Origin: Shimia ponticola
GTDB lineage: Bacteria > Pseudomonadota > Alphaproteobacteria > Rhodobacterales > Rhodobacteraceae
Assembly (NCBI RefSeq): GCF_007995215.1
Contig: NZ_VCDK01000010.1
Span: 1-47,731, forward strand
DNA: 47,731 bases
Direction: 5' to 3'
Shown here: piece by piece, positions 20,346 through 29,517 of the stretch
Layout: every line of letters starts with the position of its first letter
Numbering within the stretch: the stretch's first letter is position 1
Translations under genes and position numbers: made by a program
Notes under the pieces: generated by a model
Told to the model about the DNA's origin: nothing
Seen by the model: only the letters and a program-made list of their open reading frames with translations
Database searches by the model: none

Positions 20346-21359
20346 TCAGGTGTTCAGTTCAGCCTGAACTTCGGGCAGGCTCAGCAACAGCTCTTTGACA
20401 CCCTCGACATCCAGCCGTTCGGTGTTGTGCGAGTGATAATCCTCGTGCTGCACCGTGGCCTGATCGCCTTCGCTGAAGAAGGGTTTGTAGTTCAGATCAC
20501 GGATATCCAGCATGATCCGGTAGTAATCGCCCATGTCTTCGGAGGTGGTCAGTTCCTGCGCCGAGGCCAATGTCTCGTAGAGTTTCTCGGCATGGCGCCA
20601 GCCGATGATCTCGACCGGGTGATCGGGCACGTTGAAGAGCTGCTTGAGCGCTTCGACCAGATCGATGATCGTCGAGGCCGGGGCCTTCTTGATGAACAGA
20701 TCGCCCTGATTGGCGTTCTCAAAGGCATAGCGCACCAGCGCCACGGAATCCCTGAGCGGCATCAGAAAGCGGGTCATGGTGGGTTCGGTCACGGTGATCG
20801 GCGTGCCGGACTTGATCTGGCGGATAAAGAGCGGGATCGCCGAGCCCCGCGAATACATCACGTTGCCGTAGCGCACGCAGGAAATGGTGGTTGCGGCATC
20901 CGGCCCGAGGTCGCGGGCCACCGATTGCGCCAGCTTTTCCATCATCGCCTTGGAAATGCCCATGGCATTGACCGGAAAGACGGCCTTGTCGGTGGACAGG
21001 CAGACAAGGCTTTTCACCCCCGCATCGACCGAGGCGCGGATCACATTCTCGGAGCCCTGAATATTGGTGCGGACCGCCTCCATGGGAAAGAATTCGCACG
21101 ATGGAACCTGTTTCAAGGCCGCCGCATGGAACACACAATCTGCCCCGCTCACGGCGCGGTCGACGCTTTCACGGTTGCGAATATCACCGATGTAATAGCG
21201 CACGCGATCATCGCGCAGTTCATTGCGCAGGGCGTCCTGCTTTTCTTCATCGCGGCTCAGGATGCGGATTTCGCCAACACCGTCATCGAGAAGTCCGCGC
21301 AACATAGTTTTGCCAAAGGAACCCGTGCCCCCGGTAATAAGAACAGATGAAATATCCAC
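20346..21359 (-). CDS. capE: UDP-GlcNAc 4,6-dehydratase (5-inverting), CapE/WbjB type
   Basis: A 337-residue short-chain dehydrogenase that converts UDP-GlcNAc to the 4-keto-6-deoxy sugar with C5 inversion, the entry to UDP-L-FucNAc. The NAD motif GTGSFG is at 11-16. The catalytic region LSTDKAVFPVNAMGISK carries Asp124/Lys125, Met133 and Lys137, which replaces the usual Tyr-x3-Lys. The GTG at 21359 was chosen since it has AGGA 7 bases upstream and puts the glycine motif at the usual distance; a longer frame begins at 21404 with unrelated sequence. It begins the capE-capF-capG run, 136 bp after wzy. Confidence 0.93.
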   Translation of the reverse strand: MDISSVLITGGTGSFGKTMLRGLLDDGVGEIRILSRDEEKQDALRNELRDDRVRYYIGDIRNRESVDRAVSGADCVFHAAALKQVPSCEFFPMEAVRTNIQGSENVIRASVDAGVKSLVCLSTDKAVFPVNAMGISKAMMEKLAQSVARDLGPDAATTISCVRYGNVMYSRGSAIPLFIRQIKSGTPITVTEPTMTRFLMPLRDSVALVRYAFENANQGDLFIKKAPASTIIDLVEALKQLFNVPDHPVEIIGWRHAEKLYETLASAQELTTSEDMGDYYRIMLDIRDLNYKPFFSEGDQATVQHEDYHSHNTERLDVEGVKELLLSLPEVQAELNT

Positions 21360-21495
21360 GATATGGTCCTGTCTTCTATGGGTCGTTGGAGGGGTGCCCA
21401 ACAAACCGTTCGTGTCCCCGTGTCCCTAGTGGTTGTGACCGGACAAGTGAAGGCTCTGTGCCGGGGGGGCCTCAAATTCACGCAGGCGGTGCGCG

Positions 21496-22992
21496 CTATT
21501 TCAACCGCAGCCTGGACAGGACGGAAAAAGCCACGAAATAGAAAGCCAGCAGTGGCAGCGGTGAGATGATCCCGTTGATCACGAATCTCACCAAAGCGTT
21601 CGCGGACATTTCGACGATGATCGCCAAGACCGGTAACATCACCAGTTGCTTGCGTCGCACGACGCGCACGCACAGCACCCCCAGAAACGAAAACAGCATC
21701 CCGATTATGGTCGTGCCGAATACCACACCGGCCCATCCATATTGCCAGTAGAGATCGCCAAATACGGTCGCGGGCATGAAACTGACGCGCTCTCGCAGCG
21801 TGACGAGGTAATAGAATTCCAGACCCGGCGCATAAAGGACGGGTTTGTCGCGCCAGATTGCCCGGGGGATAAAGTACATCCAGACCCGATTGATCGTGTC
21901 GCCACGCTGACCGCTGTCATAGAGCTCGATTGCAAAGGCCTGCTGCCCGACAAAACTCAGGCGCGTCCACCAGCTTTGACGTTCTTCGATATTGGGCGGC
22001 GTGGCCACGGTCGCCTGATTGACAAAGAACTGACCGGCAATCTGGGCCCGCTCGGAATAGGTCGCCAAGCTGATTGTGCCGGTCTTGTTATAGATCACCG
22101 CCCGGCCGTAATGCACGTAAGGTTGCAGGGTCGAATACAGCAGCCCGATGACGAGGAACGACATCAGCAACTGCTTGAGTTTGGCATTGGCCAGATACAC
22201 GCCCAGAGCCGGTAGCAGCAGCGCGATGACGACCGCGGATTTCGAAAAGCTGACAAAGGACAGCGCCAGGTGGGCGGGGAAAAGAGCCAGGAACATCAGC
22301 GTCAGGAGGGAATCCCGTCGCGCAACGATGAGATAGGCCATCATGGCAAAGCCCGCATCCAGCATGGCCGTCATCTTGACCATGACGCCGGGCACAACCT
22401 GCCCGCCATACTGGCTTGGCATGACGAGAACGTATTTGAGGTAAAAACCGGCCAGCACGAAAATCAAAGCTGCCGCTTTCAAGCCATTTGTTTGCGCCGT
22501 CGGTGACGGCCGCAAGGCCAGAGCCTGGGTCCACATGTTCCGGGCAAAGCCAAGGTGCAGGAAGACACCGAACATGACAAATGTCGTGCCTACGACCGAT
22601 AAGGCATTCGCCCGGGTCAGCTGTCCGCTATCGATGGCAAGTGAATATTCAGACAAGTAGCTGCGCGTATATTCGTTGCCGAACACCTCGACCAAGGGGC
22701 CAAAGCCGAAGAAGACACCACATTGCACAGGCAGCCAGAACATCGGTGTCCAGATCGCACCGGGAAAGGCAAAGATGATCCGGAACGCCAGCCCCAAGAA
22801 AACCGCGGTCATGTAGAGCTGTCCCAGACTGTTGAGAAAGCCGTCATAGATCGTGGTTTCGGATGTGGTGGGCACCAGAAGGTGCATCAGGCACAACGGG
22901 ATCATCAACACAATCGCCGTGCCGAAATACCGCTGGAAGGGCACCGCCGTGTTGTCTTCACCCTCTAGGCGGTACGCCGTCGCATCTGTCAT
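21496..22992 (-). CDS. wzy: Wzy-like repeat-unit polymerase
   Basis: A 498-residue integral membrane protein with about a dozen hydrophobic segments and a large periplasmic loop before the last ones (about residues 300-420). That topology and the context, between glycosyltransferases and sugar genes with Wzx and Wzc elsewhere on the replicon, fit an O-antigen/exopolysaccharide polymerase, which links lipid-linked repeat units in the periplasm. Wzy proteins share almost no sequence, so the call rests on topology and location. It is transcribed divergently from the GT4 gene at 23349. Confidence 0.75.
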   Translation of the reverse strand: MTDATAYRLEGEDNTAVPFQRYFGTAIVLMIPLCLMHLLVPTTSETTIYDGFLNSLGQLYMTAVFLGLAFRIIFAFPGAIWTPMFWLPVQCGVFFGFGPLVEVFGNEYTRSYLSEYSLAIDSGQLTRANALSVVGTTFVMFGVFLHLGFARNMWTQALALRPSPTAQTNGLKAAALIFVLAGFYLKYVLVMPSQYGGQVVPGVMVKMTAMLDAGFAMMAYLIVARRDSLLTLMFLALFPAHLALSFVSFSKSAVVIALLLPALGVYLANAKLKQLLMSFLVIGLLYSTLQPYVHYGRAVIYNKTGTISLATYSERAQIAGQFFVNQATVATPPNIEERQSWWTRLSFVGQQAFAIELYDSGQRGDTINRVWMYFIPRAIWRDKPVLYAPGLEFYYLVTLRERVSFMPATVFGDLYWQYGWAGVVFGTTIIGMLFSFLGVLCVRVVRRKQLVMLPVLAIIVEMSANALVRFVINGIISPLPLLAFYFVAFSVLSRLRLK

Positions 22993-23348
22993 TGACCGCT
23001 CCTGATAAACGCGTACCGGCGACAGGAACCCTATATGCCCATCCAGCCCGGTGAGGGCAATTTCGGGCGCAGTTTACGGCGCACGCGCAGGTACAACAAT
23101 ACGGAACTCGCCCCCTGCGGCTGCGGTCAATCGATTGTGACGGTCTGTTTTGGACAGGGTTTATCGCAGGGCGCGCGCCCGTGGGGTTTGAGCCCACCGC
23201 CTTGCTTATGCATCCCCTTTGGCTATCCCCTGCCCGCCCTAGGCCATGTCGGATTTCTGCTGTGGCCTTCGCGCGGCAGGCCGCATAGAGACAGCCCCGA
23301 TACGGTCATGAAACAGGCGGCCCACCCTCGCAATTCAGCAGGCTCAAG
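22993..23348. promoter_or_regulatory. divergent intergenic region between wzy and a GT4 gene
   Basis: 356 bp separate the divergent wzy and glycosyltransferase genes, so promoters for both are expected. I see no convincing -35/-10 pair. On the minus strand 23181-23197 resembles a tRNA T-arm (GTGGG and CCCAC around a 7-base loop), but no matching 5' half exists. Confidence 0.35.
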
Positions 23349-24347
23349 ATGCACAAGACAAAGATTTTCATGCGCTCCCAGCACAGCAAGCAGTGGAGCA
23401 TCGAACGTGTCTTTCAGGATGTGCTCTATGGATTGCCCAAAGACGCCGACGTCACCCTCGCCTATGCGCCGTTTCGCTCTCGTGGTGTCATCAGACGTCT
23501 GGCGATCACCCTGTGGGCAGCGTTTGCAGCGACCAAGGTCAACCATATCTCGGGCGATATCCATTTCATCGCCATGGGCCTGCCCCGGCGGCGCACGATC
23601 CTGACGATCCACGATGTGGAGCGGCTGGACCGGGTCAAGGGCATCCGCAACTGGCTCTATACGCTCATCTGGTTCAGATGGCCGATTGCCCGCGCCAAGG
23701 TCGTGACGACGATCTCGCAACGCAGCAAGGACGATGTGGTCGCGCGTCTGGGCTGTCCGGCCAGCAAGGTCCACGTGATCTACAACCCGCTGTCACCAGC
23801 TTTCACCCCTGCAGAGCGTCCGTTTGATGCACAAAACCCGCGCATCCTGCATATCGGAACCCGGCCCAACAAGAACCTCGAGCGCGTGATCCCCGCGCTT
23901 GAAGGGCTGCCCTGCACGCTGGTCATCATCGGTCCCCTGTCAGAGGCGCAGCGCCGCTTGCTGGATCAGCACAGCATCCGCTTTGAAAATGCCGTCGACC
24001 TGAGCCATGCCGAGATCGTCGCGCAGTACCAGAACAGCGACATCGTGCTGTTTCCGTCCCTGTTCGAAGGCTTTGGTCTGGTGGCCATCGAAGGGCAGGC
24101 CTGCGGCAAGCCCGTCGTCACCAGCCGCGAGCGCCCCTTTGACGAGGTGGTCGGAACCACGGCCTGTCTGGTCGATCCCACAGAGACCGCCAGCATCCGC
24201 GCGGGTGTGGTGCGGGTCATGGAAGATGCCGCGTACCGTGAGGAACTGGTGCGGCAGGGCTTTGAGAACGCCAAACGCTTTGCGCCAGAGACTATCGCGG
24301 CTCAATACCTCGCACTTTATCGCGCCGTGGCGACAGGCGAGGTCTGA
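23349..24347 (+). CDS. GT4 family glycosyltransferase
   Basis: A 332-residue GT-B glycosyltransferase. The C-terminal donor-binding domain has ILHIGTRPNKNLERVIPAL followed by FPSLFEGFGLVAIEGQACGKPVV, the EGFG...E pattern of family 4 that holds the nucleotide diphosphate. No signal or membrane segment is obvious. It is the only glycosyltransferase of the region on the plus strand, isolated between the divergent wzy and the convergent sulfotransferase 2. Donor and acceptor sugars are unknown. Confidence 0.88.
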   Translation: MHKTKIFMRSQHSKQWSIERVFQDVLYGLPKDADVTLAYAPFRSRGVIRRLAITLWAAFAATKVNHISGDIHFIAMGLPRRRTILTIHDVERLDRVKGIRNWLYTLIWFRWPIARAKVVTTISQRSKDDVVARLGCPASKVHVIYNPLSPAFTPAERPFDAQNPRILHIGTRPNKNLERVIPALEGLPCTLVIIGPLSEAQRRLLDQHSIRFENAVDLSHAEIVAQYQNSDIVLFPSLFEGFGLVAIEGQACGKPVVTSRERPFDEVVGTTACLVDPTETASIRAGVVRVMEDAAYREELVRQGFENAKRFAPETIAAQYLALYRAVATGEV

Positions 24348-24391
24348 GCGCGCCACTGGGTTTTCGGCCCAAGTAGGGTCTGATTTGGGGT

Positions 24392-25234
24392 CTAGGTCCG
24401 GTCCCAGGACCAGTAATCGACAGGCTTGCCCATGGTCGTCAGGAAGGCTTCCGTCTGAGGCCGGGTCCTCGCCTCAAAGGTTTGCCAATCCGCTTCGGAG
24501 AACTCCGGGCGCGCAATGGTTTGCGTCGTGCCGATGCTCCGGCGCAGCTTCTGTTTCAAGGCAGGCGGCAGGCGCATCAGGACAGGTTCCAGCCACGGCA
24601 GGGACTTGATCCGCTCCAGCCCTCGGGGCAGGCGCTGAAATTCGGACGAGGCCCGATGGACTTGGCCATCCTGCGTCTCCAGTGGCTCCAGTCCCAGAAA
24701 GGCCAGACACCCGTTCACGACAGCCCCCGGATCCGATTTCAGGTCATCATAGAAGATCACGTGGATATTCTCGGGACCGATGGCCTCGGCATATCTGTCA
24801 TAGGTGCGCAGATACTTGTTCTTGTCGCGATAAAGCGTGTCTGTCGCCAAAAAGGTCTCAAAGGACACCGGCGCGGTCTTTTGACGTTCCATCCAGTCCG
24901 AGGCGGTGCGGTCTCGCGGGTGGCGCACGCTGTAGATCGCCTTGGGCAGAGGGGCGGTCTCAGGCCGATGGCCGAGCATCCGCTCCAACGTCTGCGGATA
25001 GGCCTCCAGCGCGGAATAAGAATTGCTGGCCTCGCCGAAATGGCGGTAGGGCCGGTCGGCCGGGAACAGGCTCGTGTACCAGTCCCAGCCACGCGCCCAT
25101 TGCGCATCCATCGAAAAGAAACTGGGCTCCTTGACCCGGGACATCGAAATCTCGGGATGGGCATTCAGATAGGACCAGAGCGAGGTCGTGCCGCTCTTGC
25201 CGGCGCCGATGATGAAGAACGTGGGATGGATCAT
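24392..25234 (-). CDS. sulfotransferase family protein 2 (heparan-sulfotransferase-like)
   Basis: A 280-residue PAPS-dependent sulfotransferase. The phosphosulfate loop GAGKSGTTS is at 10-18. KEPSFFS (35-41) is typical of the branch related to heparan-sulfate and other carbohydrate sulfotransferases. The 3'-phosphate motif is YSVRHPRDRTASDW (101-114), with Arg and Ser in place. The ATG at 25234 was chosen because it shares its first base with the stop of the preceding small ORF (TGATG) and the phosphosulfate loop follows at once; the longer frame to 25384 is the overlap with that ORF. It is the last gene of the coupled chain. Confidence 0.9.
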   Translation of the reverse strand: MIHPTFFIIGAGKSGTTSLWSYLNAHPEISMSRVKEPSFFSMDAQWARGWDWYTSLFPADRPYRHFGEASNSYSALEAYPQTLERMLGHRPETAPLPKAIYSVRHPRDRTASDWMERQKTAPVSFETFLATDTLYRDKNKYLRTYDRYAEAIGPENIHVIFYDDLKSDPGAVVNGCLAFLGLEPLETQDGQVHRASSEFQRLPRGLERIKSLPWLEPVLMRLPPALKQKLRRSIGTTQTIARPEFSEADWQTFEARTRPQTEAFLTTMGKPVDYWSWDRT

Positions 25235-25413
25235 CACGAGTATGACTGCCCGTTTTTGGTCGTCGCGCGCCTGATCGCCTCGACCCGGTCCACGGCAACG
25301 GCATCGAGCATGCTTGCCAGAGGCAGGGGTCGTTGCAGCAGGCCCTGTTCCTGATCGTCGATATCGGCGCTGATGCGCCAGCACGGTTTGCGGATTTTAT
25401 CTGTGATGCTCAT
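25234..25413 (-). CDS. 59-residue coupled small ORF of unknown function
   Basis: A small protein starting MSITDKIRKPCWRI and ending TTKNGQSYS, between a CgeB-like glycosyltransferase and sulfotransferase 2. Its ATG overlaps the upstream stop by ATGA, and its stop overlaps the downstream ATG by TGATG, the same coupling used by its large neighbours. That exact fit makes it a likely real gene rather than filler. It has no signal peptide, no membrane segment and no motif I recognise; the middle is acidic (DIDDQEQ) and leucine-rich. A role as a small partner of the adjacent enzymes is only inference. Confidence 0.65.
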   Translation of the reverse strand: MSITDKIRKPCWRISADIDDQEQGLLQRPLPLASMLDAVAVDRVEAIRRATTKNGQSYS

Positions 25414-26471
25414 GTCTGCGGCCCTTCTGGCCCCTGCACGATACCCTGCGCCCTTAACCAGGACAAAATCTTGGAAAATTGCTCTTCGGTAGAATAGCCG
25501 CTTTGCAGGGCGCGGGCATGGCCGGCAGCGGCGATTGTTTCGCGCGCGGTGTCATTGGCCAGATAAAACTGTGCCTTATCGCGCAATTCCTCGGGCCCGT
25601 CGAAAAACACAGCCTCGCGCCCTTCTTCAAAGAGCGCTTGGTGTTCTTGGGTGCGTTCGGCCAGTAGAAACGTGCCGATTGCAGGGATTTCAAAGGTTCG
25701 GGTGGTGGTCAGGTCAGAGGCGGTCTTGGACAGAAACCCAAGCCCGATCTTTGCCGCCCCGAGGGCGTGGGAATAGTCATCCCCGTAAACCGCCCCGCCC
25801 TGCACGAAATCGCGCGCCCAAGCATGCGCGGCCGCGTAGCTTTCCCAACCGGGACCACGGATGGCCAGATCGTCGGTGATTGGCGCGACAGCCTGCAGCA
25901 GGGTGGCATAATGCGGCTCTTGGTGGCCGACAAAGGTGATGTCTGCGGCAAAGGCCGCTTTGGGCTGGGCGGCGGCATTCACGAGGATACGCGCGCCATA
26001 GCCCTGTTCGATGAACAGCAAATCGGTATCCGGGCAAGCCGCGCGATACTCGGCCATCTCATAGCTTTTGGTCGTGACCATCAGATCGTAATGCACGAGC
26101 CCCTTGAAGAAGTGGCGCGACCGGTTCGATTGGAACTGCGGGTCAGGGGTGAAATGGATCGCACACCGACGCCGCGCCGCGGCTTTCAACTGTTCCAGGG
26201 TCTCCGGATAGATCCATGTGCCCTTGTCGACAAAGACCACGTCGAAAGGCTCTGTGTCGGCCAGTTTCATCAGATCTGCGTTCATGCGCCGGATGTTCGG
26301 GCCGATCTGCAACCGTCCGCCCAGGCTTTTGACAAGCCGCGGACCCCGATCCTTGTAGGGGCGGATGTCAAAGCCGCGCACCTCGAAACCGGCCTTCTTG
26401 AAGACACCGGCCCGGTCGCGCCCGTTGCCGCCGTCGCGGAGATTGCCGACATAAAGCAATGTGAGTGTCAT
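25410..26471 (-). CDS. CgeB-like glycosyltransferase
   Basis: A 353-residue protein resembling the CgeB/spore-protein-like glycosyltransferases (GT-B fold). The N-terminal half holds DVVFVDKGTWIYPETL and HFTPDPQFQSNRS. The C-terminal half has ITFVGHQEPHY, then GLGFLSKTASDLTTTRTFEIPAIGTFLLAERT, where the RTFEIPA-G-F-L pattern is the family hallmark. It overlaps the small ORF downstream and sulfotransferase 3 upstream, each by ATGA. It probably adds one sugar of the repeat unit; the specificity cannot be read. Confidence 0.82.
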   Translation of the reverse strand: MTLTLLYVGNLRDGGNGRDRAGVFKKAGFEVRGFDIRPYKDRGPRLVKSLGGRLQIGPNIRRMNADLMKLADTEPFDVVFVDKGTWIYPETLEQLKAAARRRCAIHFTPDPQFQSNRSRHFFKGLVHYDLMVTTKSYEMAEYRAACPDTDLLFIEQGYGARILVNAAAQPKAAFAADITFVGHQEPHYATLLQAVAPITDDLAIRGPGWESYAAAHAWARDFVQGGAVYGDDYSHALGAAKIGLGFLSKTASDLTTTRTFEIPAIGTFLLAERTQEHQALFEEGREAVFFDGPEELRDKAQFYLANDTARETIAAAGHARALQSGYSTEEQFSKILSWLRAQGIVQGPEGPQT

Positions 26472-27421
26472 GACTGGCGCCTCTCCAGAGCGGACCGAAA
26501 GGCCGTGTGCAGAGCATCTGCGGTGGTTCCCTGCGGCGTCAGAAGAACTTGCGGAATGCCGATCTTCTCTGCGGCCTTCCCCCAGGCGGAGGCCGTGCTG
26601 CGATAGGCAGGGCGCAGCGCGCGCACGCGCGACAGCGGGTAGTCATGTGCAGACCAGCCACTGATCGTGCCGAGTTGCGACAGCGTCTCTCCGGGATCGC
26701 GGCTGAAATCCTCAAGGGTCGTCAGAAGCGCCGGGGCTTCGGGGTTCTGCACGACGAAGTCGCGGTAGATTTCCAGATTGGCACACCACCAAAAGGCCAT
26801 GAGCTGCATATAGGCGGGGGCTGCCAGCAATTCGGACGGGCGCATGTGGCTGTGGCGCCAGATCGGGTGATCCTGCTGCAGAGCCGCTCGGATGATCGTC
26901 TGGTAGTGATAATTGTCGAAGAAGCCCCGCCGCTGGAAAAAGGACGTCCGGCGATAGGCGTCGGCCAGTCGTTTGCGCCATGAGGCAGGCCCTGTGGGCA
27001 TCAGGTGCCCCTGAACCCAGCCTTGCACGCCGCGCACCAGATGCACATAGGCAGCCTCTGGAAGCTGGGCTCTGAGATCAGCGCCCATGGCCCAGCAGCG
27101 GACCACGTCTGTGACCGTCTGAGGCCTGCTGTTGACCAGGCTCACCAGATAATCCGTACGCCGAGTGCCAAGTGTCGGGGATAATTCTTCGACAGGCGCA
27201 ATGGCCTGCGGTGTGATCTGTCCTTCAGGCACCAGAAGCGGGGCAAGATCGTCCCATGTGCCTTTCTTGTTCTCCCGCGCTCCGGCGGCAAGGGCCGGGT
27301 GAAAGGGCTCATCAATGGCGCAGGCCTCGGGATGGCTGGCCAACACCCCCCAGAAGATGGTCGTGCCGGAGCGGCGCAAACCGCTGATGATCACGTGGCG
27401 AGAGATCATGCCGGGCGTCAT
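26468..27421 (-). CDS. sulfotransferase family protein 3
   Basis: A 317-residue sulfotransferase-like protein. The phosphosulfate loop is GLRRSGTTIF (14-23). The later segment YVHLVRGVQGWVQGHL fits a degenerate 3'-phosphate motif where Arg is kept but the usual Asp/Ser positions differ. The ATG at 27421 was chosen for its ATGA overlap with the preceding sulfotransferase; a TTG two codons earlier is possible. It is coupled at the other end to the CgeB-like gene. The first signature is clear, the second weaker, so catalytic competence is less certain than for its neighbours. Confidence 0.8.
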   Translation of the reverse strand: MTPGMISRHVIISGLRRSGTTIFWGVLASHPEACAIDEPFHPALAAGARENKKGTWDDLAPLLVPEGQITPQAIAPVEELSPTLGTRRTDYLVSLVNSRPQTVTDVVRCWAMGADLRAQLPEAAYVHLVRGVQGWVQGHLMPTGPASWRKRLADAYRRTSFFQRRGFFDNYHYQTIIRAALQQDHPIWRHSHMRPSELLAAPAYMQLMAFWWCANLEIYRDFVVQNPEAPALLTTLEDFSRDPGETLSQLGTISGWSAHDYPLSRVRALRPAYRSTASAWGKAAEKIGIPQVLLTPQGTTADALHTAFRSALERRQS

Positions 27422-28266
27422 ACGCAAGACCCGGCGGGAGCCGTATCTGGCTCAGCCGCCCATGCGTCATCCGCCTCGTAGCCAGCCCAGATCAGTTCGG
27501 AGCCGGCATATTTGGCAAAGGCCTGACGGGCCTCGGGGCTGAAATGCTGCTGCCATTCACCGACACTGCCGCTGCGCTTGTGATAGGTCGTGCCCGTTCC
27601 CCGCACGTTTTCAAATTTGCGGGCCTCGATCACGCGGGCCAGCTTGTCCTGATCGACAGGCGCCTTGCCGATCTCTTCGAAAATCGGTGTCAGCGTGGCG
27701 GCGGCATCCGCCTTGAGCCCTTCGAACGAAATCCGTCGCACTCCAAGCGCGCGGGCCTTTCGGATATGTTCGGCCCAGTTCACGCTGGAGCGTTGCCGAT
27801 GCGTGAAATCCCATTCGATGAATTGGGGAAGCTGGGTTTTGATCTGGCTTTCATCCAGATCAAAACCAGCCTGAGCCTTGATCTGATTGCGCAGGTGGCT
27901 TTGCTTGGGTGTACGCGCTGCCTTGTAGAACCGGGAGACGGTCGTGTCGCGTCCGTCGCGGGTGATATAGATCGTCCTGTCGTTGACCTGCGCGGTGTTC
28001 AGGAAACGGTGCAGGTGAAAGACATAGGGCCCTACGAAACCCGGCGTCCAGCGGGTCCAGGCCTCGAAGATCGGCACGTCGAAATAGTTGGACGTGAGCT
28101 GGCACAGCCAGTTCGTGCCCGAATTCTGGAACCCGTTGATGAAGATCGAGCGGTTGCCATGCGGCACCACGGCATGGCTCAGAACCGTTGGCCAATACAG
28201 GGATTGTTCGCGCAACCGGGTTACGGAAGCCGGCAAAACCTTGTTCAAAGTGGCGGTGATATTCAT
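27418..28266 (-). CDS. sulfotransferase family protein 4
   Basis: A 282-residue sulfotransferase. The phosphosulfate loop NGFQNSGTNWL is at 44-54, with the strand IFI before it. The 3'-phosphate motif IYITRDGRDTTVSRFYK is at 99-115, keeping both the Arg and the Ser expected to contact PAPS. This is closest in look to the Sulfotransfer_1 group. The N-terminal 40 residues are extra and contain no membrane helix. It begins 12 bp after the GT4 stop and overlaps sulfotransferase 3 by ATGA, so two sulfotransferases are translated back to back. Confidence 0.88.
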   Translation of the reverse strand: MNITATLNKVLPASVTRLREQSLYWPTVLSHAVVPHGNRSIFINGFQNSGTNWLCQLTSNYFDVPIFEAWTRWTPGFVGPYVFHLHRFLNTAQVNDRTIYITRDGRDTTVSRFYKAARTPKQSHLRNQIKAQAGFDLDESQIKTQLPQFIEWDFTHRQRSSVNWAEHIRKARALGVRRISFEGLKADAAATLTPIFEEIGKAPVDQDKLARVIEARKFENVRGTGTTYHKRSGSVGEWQQHFSPEARQAFAKYAGSELIWAGYEADDAWAAEPDTAPAGSCV

Positions 28267-28278
28267 GGCAGGGTCGTC

Positions 28279-29517
28279 TTACAGAGAGATACTGGAATGG
28301 GCCAGCGCGTGATGGAACATCCGGGCGTTGTCCGAGACGTCCTTGTTCGTCTGCTGGAGCTCAAGCGCATGGGCATGGGTCCGGACGGCCAGTTCGGCCC
28401 GCGCATTCGGTCCCAGACCTGCCAAGCGATCGATGTGGCGCGCAAAAGCCGAAGGGTCGTCAAGCGGCAGGACCTGACCCACATCCTCGGGAAACCCGCG
28501 CCAGGGTGTCTTGTCGGACACCAGCACCGGCGTCCCATTGGCCAGCGCCTCAAAGACGACATGGCCGTAATTTTCGCCGCGCGAAGGCAGAAACTTGAGA
28601 TCGCTATTCTGAAAGAGCCCGGCGACCTCGGTTGGTTTGAGCGTCCCGTGATAGTGCACCACGACATTCGCGGGCAGCTCAGAAATCAGGCTCTGACAGT
28701 CGGCCCAATAGGCTGCATCTTCCTGCGGGCCATAGATGTCGAAACGGATAGTGCGACGGCACTGGGCCAGACAGCGCAGCGCGAAATCGAGGTTCTTCAT
28801 CGGAGCCACACGACCCAGGAAGGTGACCCGGAACGCGGCCTCTCCGGCGTCGCCCTTGGCGTCCATCTCGGCCAGCGGACGTTCAGGCAATTGCGTCGGG
28901 ACCCGGACAGGCAGGTCCTGGGCGGTGGCGATCTGATCTGACGGAATTCCGAGGCGGCGCTGGATGTCCTCTTTTTCCATCCCGGTCGAAGCCTGCCACG
29001 TGATCCCTTTGTAGAGACCAAGGGCTTGGGATGCGCCGAGATAGAGCCGTTTCTTGGCCGATTTCAGCGCCAGCGCATTGGGCGAAAACGACCCGCGCGG
29101 CGCAAGGATGACGGGCTTGCGCTCCAATTGCCCCAGCCGTCTGGCCACAAGCGGATAAATCGTGGTTTCGGTCGGAAAGATCCCATTGAGGTAGAGCAGA
29201 TCATGAGGGGTTGCGCGGATCAGGTCGCGGACTGCCGCATAGCGGCGTTCGCGGGCTGTGAGGTAATAGACCTCATGCCCTTCGACACGGTTCCAGCGGC
29301 CCGGGGTGATACCTGGGTAAGGGGTCGGATCGCCCAGATCGTGGTCCAGTGTCACCACGCGAAACGAGAACTCGGTATCCAGTGTCTTGCACAGGTTCAG
29401 CACACTGGTCTGGGGTCCGCCGCTTTTATAGCCCGGCAGGTAATGCCGCACGAATGTCAGGATTGTCGGTCGAACCGACCGCTCGGAAGACGCTGAGGAT
29501 GGGGCTGGAATAGTCAC
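28279..29517 (-). CDS. GT4 family glycosyltransferase
   Basis: A 412-residue GT-B glycosyltransferase. The N-terminal part has FVRHYLPGYKSGGPQTSVLNL, the glycine-rich acceptor-side loop. The donor side has FRVTFLGRVAPMKNLDFALRC and LKFLPSRGENYGHVVFEALANGTPVLVSD, with the ExxxxxxxE pattern as GENYGHVVFE. The GTG at 29517 was chosen because it forms a 4-bp GTGA overlap with the stop of sulfotransferase 5; a longer frame to 29571 exists but would overlap that gene. It sits between two sulfotransferases, suggesting that its product sugar is a sulfation target. Confidence 0.88.
   Translation of the reverse strand: MTIPAPSSASSERSVRPTILTFVRHYLPGYKSGGPQTSVLNLCKTLDTEFSFRVVTLDHDLGDPTPYPGITPGRWNRVEGHEVYYLTARERRYAAVRDLIRATPHDLLYLNGIFPTETTIYPLVARRLGQLERKPVILAPRGSFSPNALALKSAKKRLYLGASQALGLYKGITWQASTGMEKEDIQRRLGIPSDQIATAQDLPVRVPTQLPERPLAEMDAKGDAGEAAFRVTFLGRVAPMKNLDFALRCLAQCRRTIRFDIYGPQEDAAYWADCQSLISELPANVVVHYHGTLKPTEVAGLFQNSDLKFLPSRGENYGHVVFEALANGTPVLVSDKTPWRGFPEDVGQVLPLDDPSAFARHIDRLAGLGPNARAELAVRTHAHALELQQTNKDVSDNARMFHHALAHSSISL

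Noticed and set aside
23155-23197. tRNA 3'-end-like sequence on the minus strand (T-arm GTGGG/CCCAC with a 7-base loop CTCAAAC)
   Set aside because: The loop lacks the usual T54, and no matching acceptor or anticodon arm lies upstream. At most it is a decayed fragment.
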